Notes: generated by a model from the letters alone, not told the origin. Shown: positions 47,470 to 56,466, numbered from the stretch's first letter. The stretch is DNA of 64,000 bases from RI-43 sp033764725 (GCA_033764725.1 JANRIR010000021.1:62001-126000), one strand, 5' to 3'. Program-made: numbers and translations.

Positions 47470-48422
47470 AGCCCTTCCGGTATCGCCGACGCGCGCAAGT
47501 GATCGGCAAGGCTCGGATGCGCGATCGGCGTCGTGAGCACGAAGCCATCGGCGCCGAGATCGTAGAACATCAGACTGAGCCGCATCGCTTCGAACGCCGG
47601 GCGCAGCGCGTTGAACGCGCCGCCATCGTCCTGCGCCGGCGCGGGCGCGGCGAGAATGCGCACGCCCTGGCCTGCGATCGGCGCGCCGACGACCGCTGCG
47701 CTCATCGCCGCGGCGACGGCGTGGGGATGCAGCGCGCGCGGCGCCGCGATCGACAGCGTGACGCCGCCGCGCTGCACCGCGATGTCGGGCCCGAACGGCG
47801 CAGGCGCGGCGGCGGCGGCGAAATACCCCAGATGCGCCAGCCTGCCGCTCACTTCCGCGAGCGCACGATCGCGCAGGCGCAAAGCGCGCGCCGCAGCGGG
47901 CGCATAAAGCGGCGCGCCGGCCGCGCGCGCAGCGGCGCATGAGAGGCGCGCCAGCGCAGCCAGGCCTTCCGCCCCGCGCGGCTTGTCGAGCGGGCCGATC
48001 GCGGCGAACGCATCGCCGGCGATGTCGGCGCGCTTGACCGGGGCGGCGCCGGCGAGGCGGCGCAGCGGATCGGCGACGCCCTGGCGCGCCAGCGCGTCGA
48101 GGCTCATCAGCAGATAGGCGTCGGCGTCGGCGTCATCCCACGCGAGAGCGACATCGTCGCGCCGCGCATCGGGCGCTGCGCGGGCGAAGATGACGCGCAG
48201 GATGTCGCGATCGTCGTCGCGCCGCGCGGCGCCGAACGCGATCGCCTCGACGCTGCGTTCGACGAAAAGATAGAGATCGTCGTCACGCACGAAGCCTTCG
48301 CCGTGCGTCTCGCCGATCGTCCAGGTTTCGCTGCGCCCGCCCGCCCAATGCGCAGCGGCGCGCGCGAAGGCGTCGGCGATCGCCTCCACATGCCCGCCAT
48401 CGCTGACGATGCGCACCGGCAT
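47466..48422 (-). CDS. Unknown protein, 318 residues
   Basis: From the ATG at 48422: MPVRIVSDGGHVEAIADAFA. It is Ala-rich, without a signal peptide or membrane helix. Recurrent features are DDDLYLFVERSVEAIAFGAA, DADADAYLLMSLDALARQGV and DIAVQRGGVTLSIAAPRALH. It has no recognised catalytic motif. The overall amino acid use is like a genuine cytoplasmic gene. It is divergent from nothing: upstream lies pyrD in the same direction, and downstream it converges on mlaC. Family not recognised. Confidence 0.6.
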   Translation of the reverse strand: MPVRIVSDGGHVEAIADAFARAAAHWAGGRSETWTIGETHGEGFVRDDDLYLFVERSVEAIAFGAARRDDDRDILRVIFARAAPDARRDDVALAWDDADADAYLLMSLDALARQGVADPLRRLAGAAPVKRADIAGDAFAAIGPLDKPRGAEGLAALARLSCAAARAAGAPLYAPAAARALRLRDRALAEVSGRLAHLGYFAAAAAPAPFGPDIAVQRGGVTLSIAAPRALHPHAVAAAMSAAVVGAPIAGQGVRILAAPAPAQDDGGAFNALRPAFEAMRLSLMFYDLGADGFVLTTPIAHPSLADHLRASAIPEGL

Positions 48423-48548
48423 CAGCGTTAACCTTTCTGCAGTCGAGAAACCATTGCGCGAGCATCGCATGGCCGGCGCGCAGGCGTCGATGCTGCGCCC
48501 CAGACGGGCACGCGTCGGCCGCGCATTCGCGCGCGACGCTAGTCCCTC

Positions 48549-49604
48549 TCAGCGCACGGAGACGCCCACTGCGTCGGCGACGCTGGCGAACCCTTCCGCA
48601 GCGAGCAGCGCATCGAGATCGCGCGCGATCCGCGCCACCAGGCCCGGGCCGCGATAGGCCAGCGCGGAATAAAGCTGCACCGCGCTCGCGCCGGCCTTGA
48701 TCTTCGCGAGCGCCGTCGCCGCATCGCGCACGCCGCCGGCGCCGATCAACGCGATGCGCCCCTCGGTCGCCTGGGCGAACAGGCGCAGCACCTCGGTGGA
48801 CAAGGCGAACAGCGGCGCGCCCGACAACCCGCCCGCCTCCTCGCGCAACGGGCTCGTGAGCGTATCGGGACGCGTGATCGTGGTGTTCGCCACGATGAGG
48901 CCATCGAGCTGATAGGCGACCGCGACGTCGGCGATATAGGCGATGGCGGAGACGTCGAGATCGGGGGCGACCTTGAGGAAGATCGGCCGCGAGCCCTGCC
49001 ACGGGCCGAGCGCGGCGCGCTTTTCGCTCAGGCGCGCGACGAGTTCCTCCAACACGCCGCGCTCCTGCAGGCCGCGCAGGCCGGGCGTGTTGGGGGACGA
49101 GATGTTGACCGTGACGTAACGCGCCACCGGCCACACCTTCTGCAGGCCCAGAACATAATCGGCGATCCGGTTCTTGCTGTCCTTGTTGGCGCCGATATTG
49201 ACGCCGACGACGCCGGCCGGGCGCGGCAGCGACAGGCGTGCGACGGCGGCCTCCAGCCCGCGATTGTTGAACCCCATCCGGTTGATGACGGCCTCGTCCT
49301 CGGTCAGCCGGAACAGCCGCGGCGTCGGATTGCCCACCTGCGGCAGCGGCGTGACGGTGCCGCACTCGATGAAGCCGAAGCCGCAGCGCAAGAGCGGCCC
49401 GATCGCTTCGGCGTCTTTGTCGAAGCCGGCGGCGAGGCCGATCGGGTTGGGCAGATCCATGCCGGCGAGCGTGGTCTTGAGTCGCGGATAGCGATCCGCC
49501 GGCGCGCGCGGCCCGAGGCCCAGCGCGAGGCTTTGGATGGCCGCGCGATGCGCCGCCTCAGCCGGCAGGGCGCGCAGCGCCGCAGCGCCGAGATCATAGG
49601 CCAT
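48549..49604 (-). CDS. pyrD: Dihydroorotate dehydrogenase (quinone), class 2
   Basis: Oxidises dihydroorotate to orotate and passes electrons to quinone at the inner membrane. The protein has 351 residues from the ATG at 49604 (or 353 from 49610). The N-terminal helix MAYDLGAAALRALPAEAAHR is the membrane-associating part of class 2 enzymes. GLAAGFDKDAEAI and VTPLPQVGNPTPRLFRLTED are family signatures, TVNISSPNTPGLRGLQ holds the catalytic Ser of class 2, and IALIGAGGVRDAATALAKIK binds FMN phosphate. The divergent start region with the S24 repressor gene may allow shared control. Confidence 0.95.
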   Translation of the reverse strand: MAYDLGAAALRALPAEAAHRAAIQSLALGLGPRAPADRYPRLKTTLAGMDLPNPIGLAAGFDKDAEAIGPLLRCGFGFIECGTVTPLPQVGNPTPRLFRLTEDEAVINRMGFNNRGLEAAVARLSLPRPAGVVGVNIGANKDSKNRIADYVLGLQKVWPVARYVTVNISSPNTPGLRGLQERGVLEELVARLSEKRAALGPWQGSRPIFLKVAPDLDVSAIAYIADVAVAYQLDGLIVANTTITRPDTLTSPLREEAGGLSGAPLFALSTEVLRLFAQATEGRIALIGAGGVRDAATALAKIKAGASAVQLYSALAYRGPGLVARIARDLDALLAAEGFASVADAVGVSVR

Positions 49605-49651
49605 GCTCATCAGGGTGAACTCGATTGTAGGACTAACAAAGGGTTTCTAGG

Positions 49652-49679
49652 TTGCGGTTCCTACCGTTAGGAGTATACT
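49652..49679 (+). promoter_or_regulatory. Promoter with embedded operator for the S24 repressor gene
   Basis: TTGCGG (49652-49657), 16 bases, then TATACT (49674-49679) form a plausible promoter. TCCTA-CCGT-TAGGA (49659-49672) is a perfect inverted repeat lying in the spacer, so a bound dimer would block RNA polymerase. Half sites TAGGAC (49628-49633) and CTAGG (49647-49651) lie further towards pyrD. Confidence 0.6.
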
Positions 49680-49721
49680 GAAGGGCGTCTCAGCGGTCCA
49701 GCGGAATGCGAAGGCGCGGCC

Positions 49722-50345
49722 ATGCATCATGCCGATATCTGGCGCGCGATTGACGCGCTCGCGGCGGCGCGTGGCCTGACGCCGTCGGGCCTCGCCCGGG
49801 CCGCCGGCCTCGACCCCACCGCGTTCAACAAATCCAAACGCACCGCGCCGGACGGCAAGGCGCGCTGGCCCTCCACCGAAAGCATCGCGCGCGTGCTGGA
49901 GGCGACGCGGTCGAGCTTCGACGAATTTGCCGCCCTTCTGGCCGGCCGGCCCGGCGGAGAGGGCCGCGCGATCCCGATCGTCGGCCTGGCGAAGGCCGGC
50001 GCCAATGGCTTCTTCGACGAGAACGGCTTTCCCACCGGCGCGGACGAAACCGTGCGGTTTCCGGGCTTGAGCGAGGAGCGCGTCTACGCGCTGGAGATCA
50101 CCGGCGATTCCATGGAGCCGATTTATCGCGAGGGCGATGTGGTGATCGTGCAGCCCGAAGCGCCGCTGCGCCGCGGCGACCGCGTGGTGGCGCGCCTGCG
50201 CAGCGGCGAGGTGCTGGCCAAGACGCTCGGCCGCCGCAACGACCAGACGGTGGAGTTCCTGTCCCTGAACCCGGCCTACCCGGCGCGCGAAACGCCCACA
50301 GCGGAGATCGACTGGATCGCGCGGATCGTATGGGCGAGCCAATAG
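49722..50345 (+). CDS. HTH repressor with S24 (LexA-like) peptidase domain
   Basis: A 207-residue protein. The N-terminal helix-turn-helix (about 5-65) reads ALAAARGLTPSGLARAAGLD, ending in PSTESIARVLEATRSSFDEF. The C-terminal peptidase S24 domain has an Ala-Gly bond in GLAKAGANGF as a candidate self-cleavage site, the catalytic Ser in EITGDSMEPIYREGDVVIV and the catalytic Lys in EVLAKTLGRRN. It is phage-CI/LexA-like in design but there is no phage nearby, so it may be a DNA-damage or stress-responsive host repressor. Its own promoter carries a palindromic operator. Confidence 0.9.
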   Translation: MHHADIWRAIDALAAARGLTPSGLARAAGLDPTAFNKSKRTAPDGKARWPSTESIARVLEATRSSFDEFAALLAGRPGGEGRAIPIVGLAKAGANGFFDENGFPTGADETVRFPGLSEERVYALEITGDSMEPIYREGDVVIVQPEAPLRRGDRVVARLRSGEVLAKTLGRRNDQTVEFLSLNPAYPARETPTAEIDWIARIVWASQ

Positions 50346-50351
50346 CGGCGG

Positions 50352-50849
50352 CTAATTCCCCACGCCCCAGGCCGTGATGAAGCGCGGGGCGGCGGCGTCG
50401 AGCACGTCGCCGTCGATGGCGAAGATGGCGAAGGCGGAGGTGGGGAAACCTTCCTCCACCGCACGGGCGAGGCGGGAGCGGTCGCCGCTTTGGCGCACCA
50501 GATGCGCCGCGAGCTCGTGCAGGCCGGGATTGTGGCCCACGACCAGCACGCGATCCGCGCCAGCGGCCTGGGCGGCGGCCCAGATCGCCTCGGGTTCGGC
50601 GAGATAGAGATCGTCCAGAAAGGTCGGCTCCGGGAGGCCGAGGCCCTGCAGCGCGATGGCTGTGGTCTCGCGGGTGCGCGCGGCGCTCGAAACCAGAACC
50701 GCGTCGGCGGCTGCGCGCGCTTCGCGCAGCGCGTCGCCGGCGGCGCGGGCGTCGCGCCGGCCGCGGTCGGTCAACGCGCGCGCGCGATCGTCAGGCGCGC
50801 CGTCGGCGGCGACGGCTTTGGCGTGGCGGAGGAGGATCAGATCTTTCAT
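50352..50849 (-). CDS. SixA-like histidine phosphatase
   Basis: A protein of 165 residues of the phosphohistidine phosphatase family. The active-site motif is LLRHAKAV, with the nucleophile His at residue 8; a second Arg is in SSAARTRETTA, and the second catalytic His is in VVGHNPGLHEL (residues about 103-113). SixA-type proteins remove phosphate from His of signalling proteins or of the PTS. Convergent with the S24 repressor gene, six bases between stops. Partner unknown. Confidence 0.9.
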   Translation of the reverse strand: MKDLILLRHAKAVAADGAPDDRARALTDRGRRDARAAGDALREARAAADAVLVSSAARTRETTAIALQGLGLPEPTFLDDLYLAEPEAIWAAAQAAGADRVLVVGHNPGLHELAAHLVRQSGDRSRLARAVEEGFPTSAFAIFAIDGDVLDAAAPRFITAWGVGN

Positions 50850-50952
50850 GCGCCCGTCCTTGCCGAATAGCGCCGGTTTCGTCCATGCGCGCCAGCGCCG
50901 TGCGCGGCCAAAGGGCTTGAGCGGCGCGGCGAAGCGGCGTTAACCGGTGGAT

Positions 50953-52587
50953 ATGTCCACCACCGCCCTCCTCGCCAGCGCGGCCAAGGCTTGGCCGTTC
51001 GAACAAGCGCGCCTCGTGGTCGAGCGGCTGAAGAAACATCCGAAGAACGGGCCGGTGATTTTCGAGACCGGCTATGGACCATCCGGCCTGCCGCATATCG
51101 GCACGTTCCAGGAGGTCGCGCGCACGACGATGGTGCGCCACGCGTTTCGCGTGCTGACCGAGGACAAAATCCCCACGCGCCTCATCGCCTTCAGCGACGA
51201 CATGGACGGCTTCCGCAAGGTGCCCGCGAACCTGCCCAACCAGGCCATGCTGCAGGCGCATCTGCACAAGCCGCTGACGAAAGTGCCCGATCCGTTCGGC
51301 TGCTGCGAAAGTTTCGCGCATCACAACAATTCCAAGCTGCGCGCTTTTCTCGATGGCTTCGGCTTCGACTACGACTTCATGTCCTCGACCGAGCAATACA
51401 CGTCCGGCGCGTTCGATGCGGCGCTTCTGACCATGCTCGACCGCTTCGACCAGGTTATGGCCATCATGCTGCCGACGCTGGGGCCGGACCGGCGCGCGAC
51501 CTATTCGCCGTTCCTGCCGATCAGCCCGAAGACCGGCCGTGTGCTGCAGACGCCCACGCTGTCGCGCAATTTCGAGCGCGGCACGATCACCTTCGAAGAC
51601 GAGGACGGAACGCGCACGGAGGTTCCCGTGACCGGCGGCCACGTCAAGATTCAATGGAAGCCCGATTGGGCGCTGCGCTGGACCGCGCTCGGCGTCGATT
51701 ACGAGATGTCCGGCAAGGATTTGATCGACAGCGTCGTGCAAAGCTCGAAAATCTGCCGCGCGCTGGGCGGTGTGCCGCCCGAGGGCTTCAATTACGAATT
51801 GTTCCTCGACGAGAACGGCGAGAAGATATCAAAATCCAAGGGCAACGGCCTCACCATCGACGAATGGCTGACATACGCGCCACCGGAAAGCCTCGCGACG
51901 TATATTTATCAGAAGCCGAAAACAGCCAAGCGGCTTTACTTCGACGTGATCCCAAAGGCGGTCGACGAATATCTGTCCTATCTCGACGCCTATCCGGCGC
52001 AGAACGAGGCCGAGCGCCTGGAGAACCCCGTGTGGCATCTGCACAGCGGGTCGCCGCCGGCGCCCGAGCGCACTGCGCGCTTCGCGCCTGCGACGAATGC
52101 CGCCGCAGCGAGCGACATCACCTTCGCGCTGCTGCTCAATCTGGTGTCTGCGGCGAATTCCGAAACCAAAGAGCATCTGTGGCGCTTCATCGAAAAGTAC
52201 GCGCCCGGCGCCTCGCCCGCCACACATCCGCGCCTCGATCGGCTGTGCGGCTACGCGCTGCGCTATTACCAGGATTTCGTGAAGCCGAAGAAGCGCTTCC
52301 GGACGGTCACTGAAAAAGAGCGGCGCGCGTTCGAGGCGCTGATCATCACGCTCGAATCCTATCCGTTCGACTTCGCCGACGCCGCAGCGATCCAGAACGA
52401 CGTGTTCGAGATCGGCAAGCGCTACGAATTCGACCCGCTGCGCGACTGGTTCAAGGCGCTCTACGAGGTGCTGCTCGGCCAGGAGCAGGGCCCGCGCTTC
52501 GGCTCCTTCGCGGCGATCTTCGGCGTGCGCGAGACCGCCGCCCTGATGCGCCGCGCGCTGGATGGGGAGCTGGTCGCGGCTGCGTGA
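50953..52587 (+). CDS. lysS: Lysine--tRNA ligase, class I
   Basis: A class I lysyl-tRNA synthetase of 544 residues from ATG 50953 (GTG 50947 would add two). The ATP-binding HIGH motif is in GPSGLPHIGTFQEV (residues about 38-51) and the KMSKS motif is EKISKSKGNG (about 290-299). It also has the AFSDDMDGFRKVPANLP segment and the C-terminal helical anticodon-binding domain (EKYAPGASPATHPRLDRLCG). Alphaproteobacteria use this unusual class I form; E. coli uses class II. No other lysS is seen in this window. Confidence 0.96.
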   Translation: MSTTALLASAAKAWPFEQARLVVERLKKHPKNGPVIFETGYGPSGLPHIGTFQEVARTTMVRHAFRVLTEDKIPTRLIAFSDDMDGFRKVPANLPNQAMLQAHLHKPLTKVPDPFGCCESFAHHNNSKLRAFLDGFGFDYDFMSSTEQYTSGAFDAALLTMLDRFDQVMAIMLPTLGPDRRATYSPFLPISPKTGRVLQTPTLSRNFERGTITFEDEDGTRTEVPVTGGHVKIQWKPDWALRWTALGVDYEMSGKDLIDSVVQSSKICRALGGVPPEGFNYELFLDENGEKISKSKGNGLTIDEWLTYAPPESLATYIYQKPKTAKRLYFDVIPKAVDEYLSYLDAYPAQNEAERLENPVWHLHSGSPPAPERTARFAPATNAAAASDITFALLLNLVSAANSETKEHLWRFIEKYAPGASPATHPRLDRLCGYALRYYQDFVKPKKRFRTVTEKERRAFEALIITLESYPFDFADAAAIQNDVFEIGKRYEFDPLRDWFKALYEVLLGQEQGPRFGSFAAIFGVRETAALMRRALDGELVAAA

Positions 52588-52644
52588 TCGCTCCGCGGTG
52601 ATCGCCTCTTTACCGTGGAGCCGCGGCGCGCCAGTCTGTCGCAC

Positions 52645-53409
52645 ATGCGCCGCGTCGCTCTGCTCGTCAGCGTGATCGCTCTGGCTGGGACGGCCGCCGC
52701 CGATCCGCCCGCCGCCGCCGTGCGCGCCTATGAGCGCGGCGCGTTCCTCCAGGCTGCGCAGACGGGCGTCGCGGCGGGGTCTTCCTCCGGCTACGCCTTC
52801 GCGGCGCGCTCGCTTCTGGCGCAGTGCGTCGTCGATCCCGGCGCCGACCGCCTCGCCCTGGCCGATCGCGCCATCGAGGCGGCGCAGGCCGCGCTCGGAC
52901 GCGATCCGGAATCGGTCGAGGCGCGGCTGCAATTGGCGCTGGCTTTGGGTGTGCGCGGACGGCTGGTCGGCGACGCCGAGGCGCTGCAGCGCGGCTATCC
53001 GCAGCGCGGGCGCGTTCTGATCGACGAGGCCCTGGCGCTGGCGCCGAACGAGGCCTGGGCGCATGCCCTGCTCGGCGGCTGGCACGCGGAGGTGTTGCGG
53101 CGCGGCGGGGCCGGCGGAGCGCTGATGCTGGGCGCGAGCTTGCGCGAAGCCATCGTCGCCTTCGAGCGCGCCCGGGCGCTTGCGCCGACCGACCCCACGA
53201 TCGCGGCGCAATATGGCGTCGCCCTGCTGACGCTCAATCCGCGCCGGTTCGCCGCGCGGGCGGAGGCGCAACTGCGCGCCGCTACCGCGATGGTTCCGCG
53301 CGACGCGTTTGAAGCGCATGTCCAGGCCGAATCCGCGCGGCTGCTCGTCACCCTGCGGACCCGCGGCGCCGCGGCCGCCAGCGATGCGGCGCGCGCGGCG
53401 TTTTCTTGA
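52645..53409 (+). CDS. Exported TPR-like protein of unknown function
   Basis: A protein of 254 residues from the ATG at 52645 with a signal peptide (MRRVALLVSVIALAGTAAAD). The rest is a set of Ala-rich helical repeats resembling TPRs: YAFAARSLLAQCVVDPGADR, LADRAIEAAQAALGRDPESV, VEARLQLALALG, ALAPNEAWAHALLGGWHAEV and LAPTDPTIAAQYGVALLTLN. It is probably a periplasmic scaffold. It precedes the glycosyltransferase gene by 78 bases. Confidence 0.78.
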   Translation: MRRVALLVSVIALAGTAAADPPAAAVRAYERGAFLQAAQTGVAAGSSSGYAFAARSLLAQCVVDPGADRLALADRAIEAAQAALGRDPESVEARLQLALALGVRGRLVGDAEALQRGYPQRGRVLIDEALALAPNEAWAHALLGGWHAEVLRRGGAGGALMLGASLREAIVAFERARALAPTDPTIAAQYGVALLTLNPRRFAARAEAQLRAATAMVPRDAFEAHVQAESARLLVTLRTRGAAAASDAARAAFS

Positions 53410-53487
53410 AGTTTTATGCGTGCGGCGCAGCGGTTTTCAACCACAGGATGCTAGCCTGACGGGCGAGCCCCCGCCTCTCCTTTCGCC

Positions 53488-54912
53488 ATGGCGGGGGACG
53501 GAGCAGGCACGCGCGCCTCTTCGCATGTCGTGCTGCACGACGTGCTCGACGACGCCTGCCATCGCCTGCAGCGCATGGCGCCCGCTCGGTCCGCCTATCG
53601 CACGATCACTCTTGGGCAATGGATTTGGGGATCGATTGCTTTGGCCGCGCTGGCCGCCGCAGCGGCGCATGCGCCAGCGCTGACGCTCGCAGTCGCGGCG
53701 ATCTTCGGAAAATTCCTGTTCGTGTGCGCGATCGGCTTTCGCCTCGTGGCCGCCGCCGCCAGCCTCTCGCCGCCGCCGAAGCCCAGCGCGCGCTGGAGCG
53801 GGCCGCTGCCGATCTACACCATCCTGTGCCCGCTGCGCGGCGAGGCGCGCGTCATCGGCGACCTAGTCGCCGCGCTCGACGCGCTCGATTATCCCAAGGA
53901 CAGGCTCGACATCAAACTCGTGCTGGAGGCCGACGACGAGGCCACGTTGTGGGCGGCGCTGGCGCTCGACTTGCCGAGCCACGTCGAAATCATCGTCACC
54001 ACAGCGGCCGAGCCGCGCACCAAGCCGAAGGCGCTGAACTACGCCTTCAGCTTCGCGGCCGGCGCGTTCGTGGCGGTGTATGACGCAGAGGATCGCCCCC
54101 ATCCCCAGCAATTGCGCGCCGCGCTCGACGCGTTCGCGGCGGGCGGCCCGCAGATGGCGGTGGCGCAGGCGCCGCTGCTGGTCGACAACGCCCGCGCAAG
54201 CTGGATCGCGGGGCAGTTCGCGGCGGAATACGCCATCCAGTTCCGCGAAGTGCTGCCGCTTCTCGCGCGGCTGGGCCTGCCTCTGCCCCTTGGCGGAACC
54301 AGCAACCATTTCCGCGCCGAGGCATTGCGCGCGGCGGGCGGCTGGGACCCGTTCAACGTCACCGAGGACGCCGATCTTGGCTATCGCCTGGCGCGCGACG
54401 GTTGGACGAGCGCCATGATCGACCCGCCGACTTGGGAGGAGGCGCCCGTCAATCTACGCGCCTGGACGCTGCAGCGCGCGCGCTGGATCAAGGGCCATAT
54501 GCAGACCTGGCTGGTGCTGATGCGCAACCCGTTCCGCACGGCGCGCGAGATGGGCGGCGCGGCGTTCGCATCGATGCAGGTGCTGCTGCTCGGCGGCGTG
54601 CTGGCGGCGTTCATGCATCTGCCGCTCGCTGCGATCTTTGCGGTGTCGGTGTTCACGCCATTGAAGCTTCTGGGGCCGCCCGACATCGCGCTCGCCGTGG
54701 CGGGCTACGCCACCGCGATCTACGGCGCGCTGGCGGCCGCGGCCTTGCTGCGCGACGGGCGCCTCGCGCACGCAGCGCTGACGATGCCGTTCTATTGGCC
54801 GCTGCACTCCATCGCCGCCTTGCGCGCGCTCGGCTCGCTGATCGTGCGCCCGCACCATTGGCGAAAAACCGCGCACGGCGTCTCGGCGCGGCCTATTCTC
54901 GCGCGCGCATGA
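53488..54912 (+). CDS. Membrane glycosyltransferase family 2 protein
   Basis: A 474-residue inner-membrane enzyme. Two N-terminal helices (about 45-85) precede a GT-A domain: YTILCPLRGEARVIGDLVAA, LVLEADDEATLW, AVYDAEDRPHPQQLRAALDA (DxD-type), PLGGTSNHFRAEAL, FNVTEDADLGYRLARDG and the QRARWIKGHMQTWLVL motif (QxxRW). Three to four C-terminal helices follow. This is the processive type (BcsA/NdvC-like) or another polysaccharide synthase; the polymer cannot be named. The stop overlaps the small membrane gene by four bases. Confidence 0.92.
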   Translation: MAGDGAGTRASSHVVLHDVLDDACHRLQRMAPARSAYRTITLGQWIWGSIALAALAAAAAHAPALTLAVAAIFGKFLFVCAIGFRLVAAAASLSPPPKPSARWSGPLPIYTILCPLRGEARVIGDLVAALDALDYPKDRLDIKLVLEADDEATLWAALALDLPSHVEIIVTTAAEPRTKPKALNYAFSFAAGAFVAVYDAEDRPHPQQLRAALDAFAAGGPQMAVAQAPLLVDNARASWIAGQFAAEYAIQFREVLPLLARLGLPLPLGGTSNHFRAEALRAAGGWDPFNVTEDADLGYRLARDGWTSAMIDPPTWEEAPVNLRAWTLQRARWIKGHMQTWLVLMRNPFRTAREMGGAAFASMQVLLLGGVLAAFMHLPLAAIFAVSVFTPLKLLGPPDIALAVAGYATAIYGALAAAALLRDGRLAHAALTMPFYWPLHSIAALRALGSLIVRPHHWRKTAHGVSARPILARA

Positions 54913-55118
54913 GCACCGACGCCTGGATCACCATCGCAGCGATGACCGGTTTCGCCGCCTTGTCGGCCTTCGCCTCCTGGCGCGCCAATCAGCCCGTGCG
55001 GATCGGCGTCCCGCGGCTGCTGCCTTGGCGCGGAATCATCATTTTCAGCGGCTTTTTCGCGATCCTGGCGCTGGTGCACCTGATCAATCTTGCCGGCGTC
55101 GAGACCGGCCGCCAGTGA
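54909..55118 (+). CDS. Small membrane protein, 69 residues
   Basis: Two hydrophobic helices: TDAWITIAAMTGFAALSAFA (about 3-23) and GIIIFSGFFAILALVHLINL (about 43-62), with the basic linker RANQPVRIGVPRLLPWR between them. It overlaps the glycosyltransferase stop by four bases (ATGA), so it is probably translated with it and may be an accessory subunit. No family recognised. Confidence 0.75.
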   Translation: MSTDAWITIAAMTGFAALSAFASWRANQPVRIGVPRLLPWRGIIIFSGFFAILALVHLINLAGVETGRQ

Positions 55119-55232
55119 CCCTGCGCCAAGGCGCGCCCGCAATCGACGCATTGAGCGCTGCACGGCGCGCGCGTACAGGAAGGGCTAAGGATCCGCCCGA
55201 TGCACGGCGGCCGCTCAAGGGAGATGCGCATC

Positions 55233-56435
55233 ATGGCCGACGGCCCCGGAGATCTCGAAACCTTCCGCAGCGAAACCCGCGCCTGGCTGGAGGCGAACTG
55301 CCCGCCCTCGATGCGCACGCCGATGCCGGAAGACGAGGTGGTCTGGGGCGGCCGCAACGGCAAGTTCAAGAACCCGGACTCGAAGGCGTGGCTCGACGCG
55401 ATGGCGGCGCGCGGCTGGACGGCGCCGACCTGGCCTTCGGCCTATGGCGGCGGCGGCCTCAGCGCTGCGCAAAACACTGTGCTGCAGGAGGAGCTGCGCC
55501 GCATCAAGGCGCGGCCGCCGCTGTTCTCGTTCGGACTGTGGATGTTTGGGCCGGTGCTTCTGGAATACGGCAACGAAGAGCAGAAGCGCGAGCACCTGCC
55601 GAAGATCGTGCGCGGCGAAATCCGCTGGTGCCAGGGCTATTCCGAACCCGGCGCCGGCTCCGACCTCGCGGGCCTGCAGACGCGCTGCGAAGACAAGGGC
55701 GATCACTATCTGATCAATGGGCAGAAGGTCTGGACCTCCTACGCCAACGAGGCGGATTGGATCTTCTGCCTCGTGCGCACCGATACGAAGGTCAAGCACG
55801 AAGGCATTTCCTTCATCCTGTTCGACATGGCCTCGCCGGGCGTGGAGACGCGCCCGATCAAGCTGATCTCGGGAAGCTCCCCGTTCTGCGAAACATTTTT
55901 CACCGACGTGAAGGTTCCGAAGGAAAATCTGGTCGGCAAGCTCAATGGCGGCTGGGAGATCGCCAAAAGGCTGTTGATGTACGAGCGGCAGAACATCTCC
56001 TCCTCCGGCTTCGGCGGGGGGAGCGGCGCGTTGCCGGTGGAGGAGATCGCCAAGCACTATGTCGGGGTCGAGAACGACAAGCTCGCTGATGGCGACCTCC
56101 GCGCCCGCATCGCCGCGCACAAGATGTACGACCGAGCCTTCGGGCTGACGGTCAAGCGCGTGCAGGACATGGCGAAGGCCGGCGAGGCGGTGGGCCATCT
56201 CGCGTCGGTGTTCAAGGTGGGCGCCGCCACGCTGAACCAGGAAAAGACCGAACTTGTGCTCGAATCCCTTGGCAATCGCGCGCTGGGCTGGAGCGGCGAT
56301 GGCTTCACCAAGCCGGAGATCGCCGCCACCCGCGCCTGGTTGCGCGCGAAGGGCAATTCGATCGAAGGCGGCACGACGGAGGTGAACCTCAATGTCGTCG
56401 CCAAGCGCGTGCTCGGCCTGCGTGATCATCAATGA
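55233..56435 (+). CDS. Acyl-CoA dehydrogenase (larger partner)
   Basis: A 400-residue FAD enzyme starting MADGPGDLETFRSETRAWLE at 55233, nine bases after AGGGAG. Motifs: WPSAYGGGGLSAAQNTVLQE, the substrate/FAD loop CQGYSEPGAGSDLAG, DHYLINGQKVWTSYANEADW, and the C-terminal SIEGGTTEVNLNVVAKRVLG. The usual catalytic Glu of the acyl-CoA dehydrogenase fold would be in this final segment. A second dehydrogenase lies at 57061; such neighbours often form heteromers on steroid or branched acyl-CoAs. higBA sits between. Confidence 0.93.
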   Translation: MADGPGDLETFRSETRAWLEANCPPSMRTPMPEDEVVWGGRNGKFKNPDSKAWLDAMAARGWTAPTWPSAYGGGGLSAAQNTVLQEELRRIKARPPLFSFGLWMFGPVLLEYGNEEQKREHLPKIVRGEIRWCQGYSEPGAGSDLAGLQTRCEDKGDHYLINGQKVWTSYANEADWIFCLVRTDTKVKHEGISFILFDMASPGVETRPIKLISGSSPFCETFFTDVKVPKENLVGKLNGGWEIAKRLLMYERQNISSSGFGGGSGALPVEEIAKHYVGVENDKLADGDLRARIAAHKMYDRAFGLTVKRVQDMAKAGEAVGHLASVFKVGAATLNQEKTELVLESLGNRALGWSGDGFTKPEIAATRAWLRAKGNSIEGGTTEVNLNVVAKRVLGLRDHQ

Positions 56436-56441
56436 TTGACT

Positions 56442-56462
56442 ACGTATCACATTATGATACGT
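56442..56462 (+). promoter_or_regulatory. ACGTATCA-N5-TGATACGT operator of higBA
   Basis: Perfect 8-base inverted arms (56442-56449, 56455-56462), ending four bases before the HigB start codon. TATGAT at 56453-56458 may be a -10 box. Likely bound by HigA for auto-repression, with an almost leaderless transcript. Confidence 0.7.
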
Positions 56463-56466
56463 TTCG

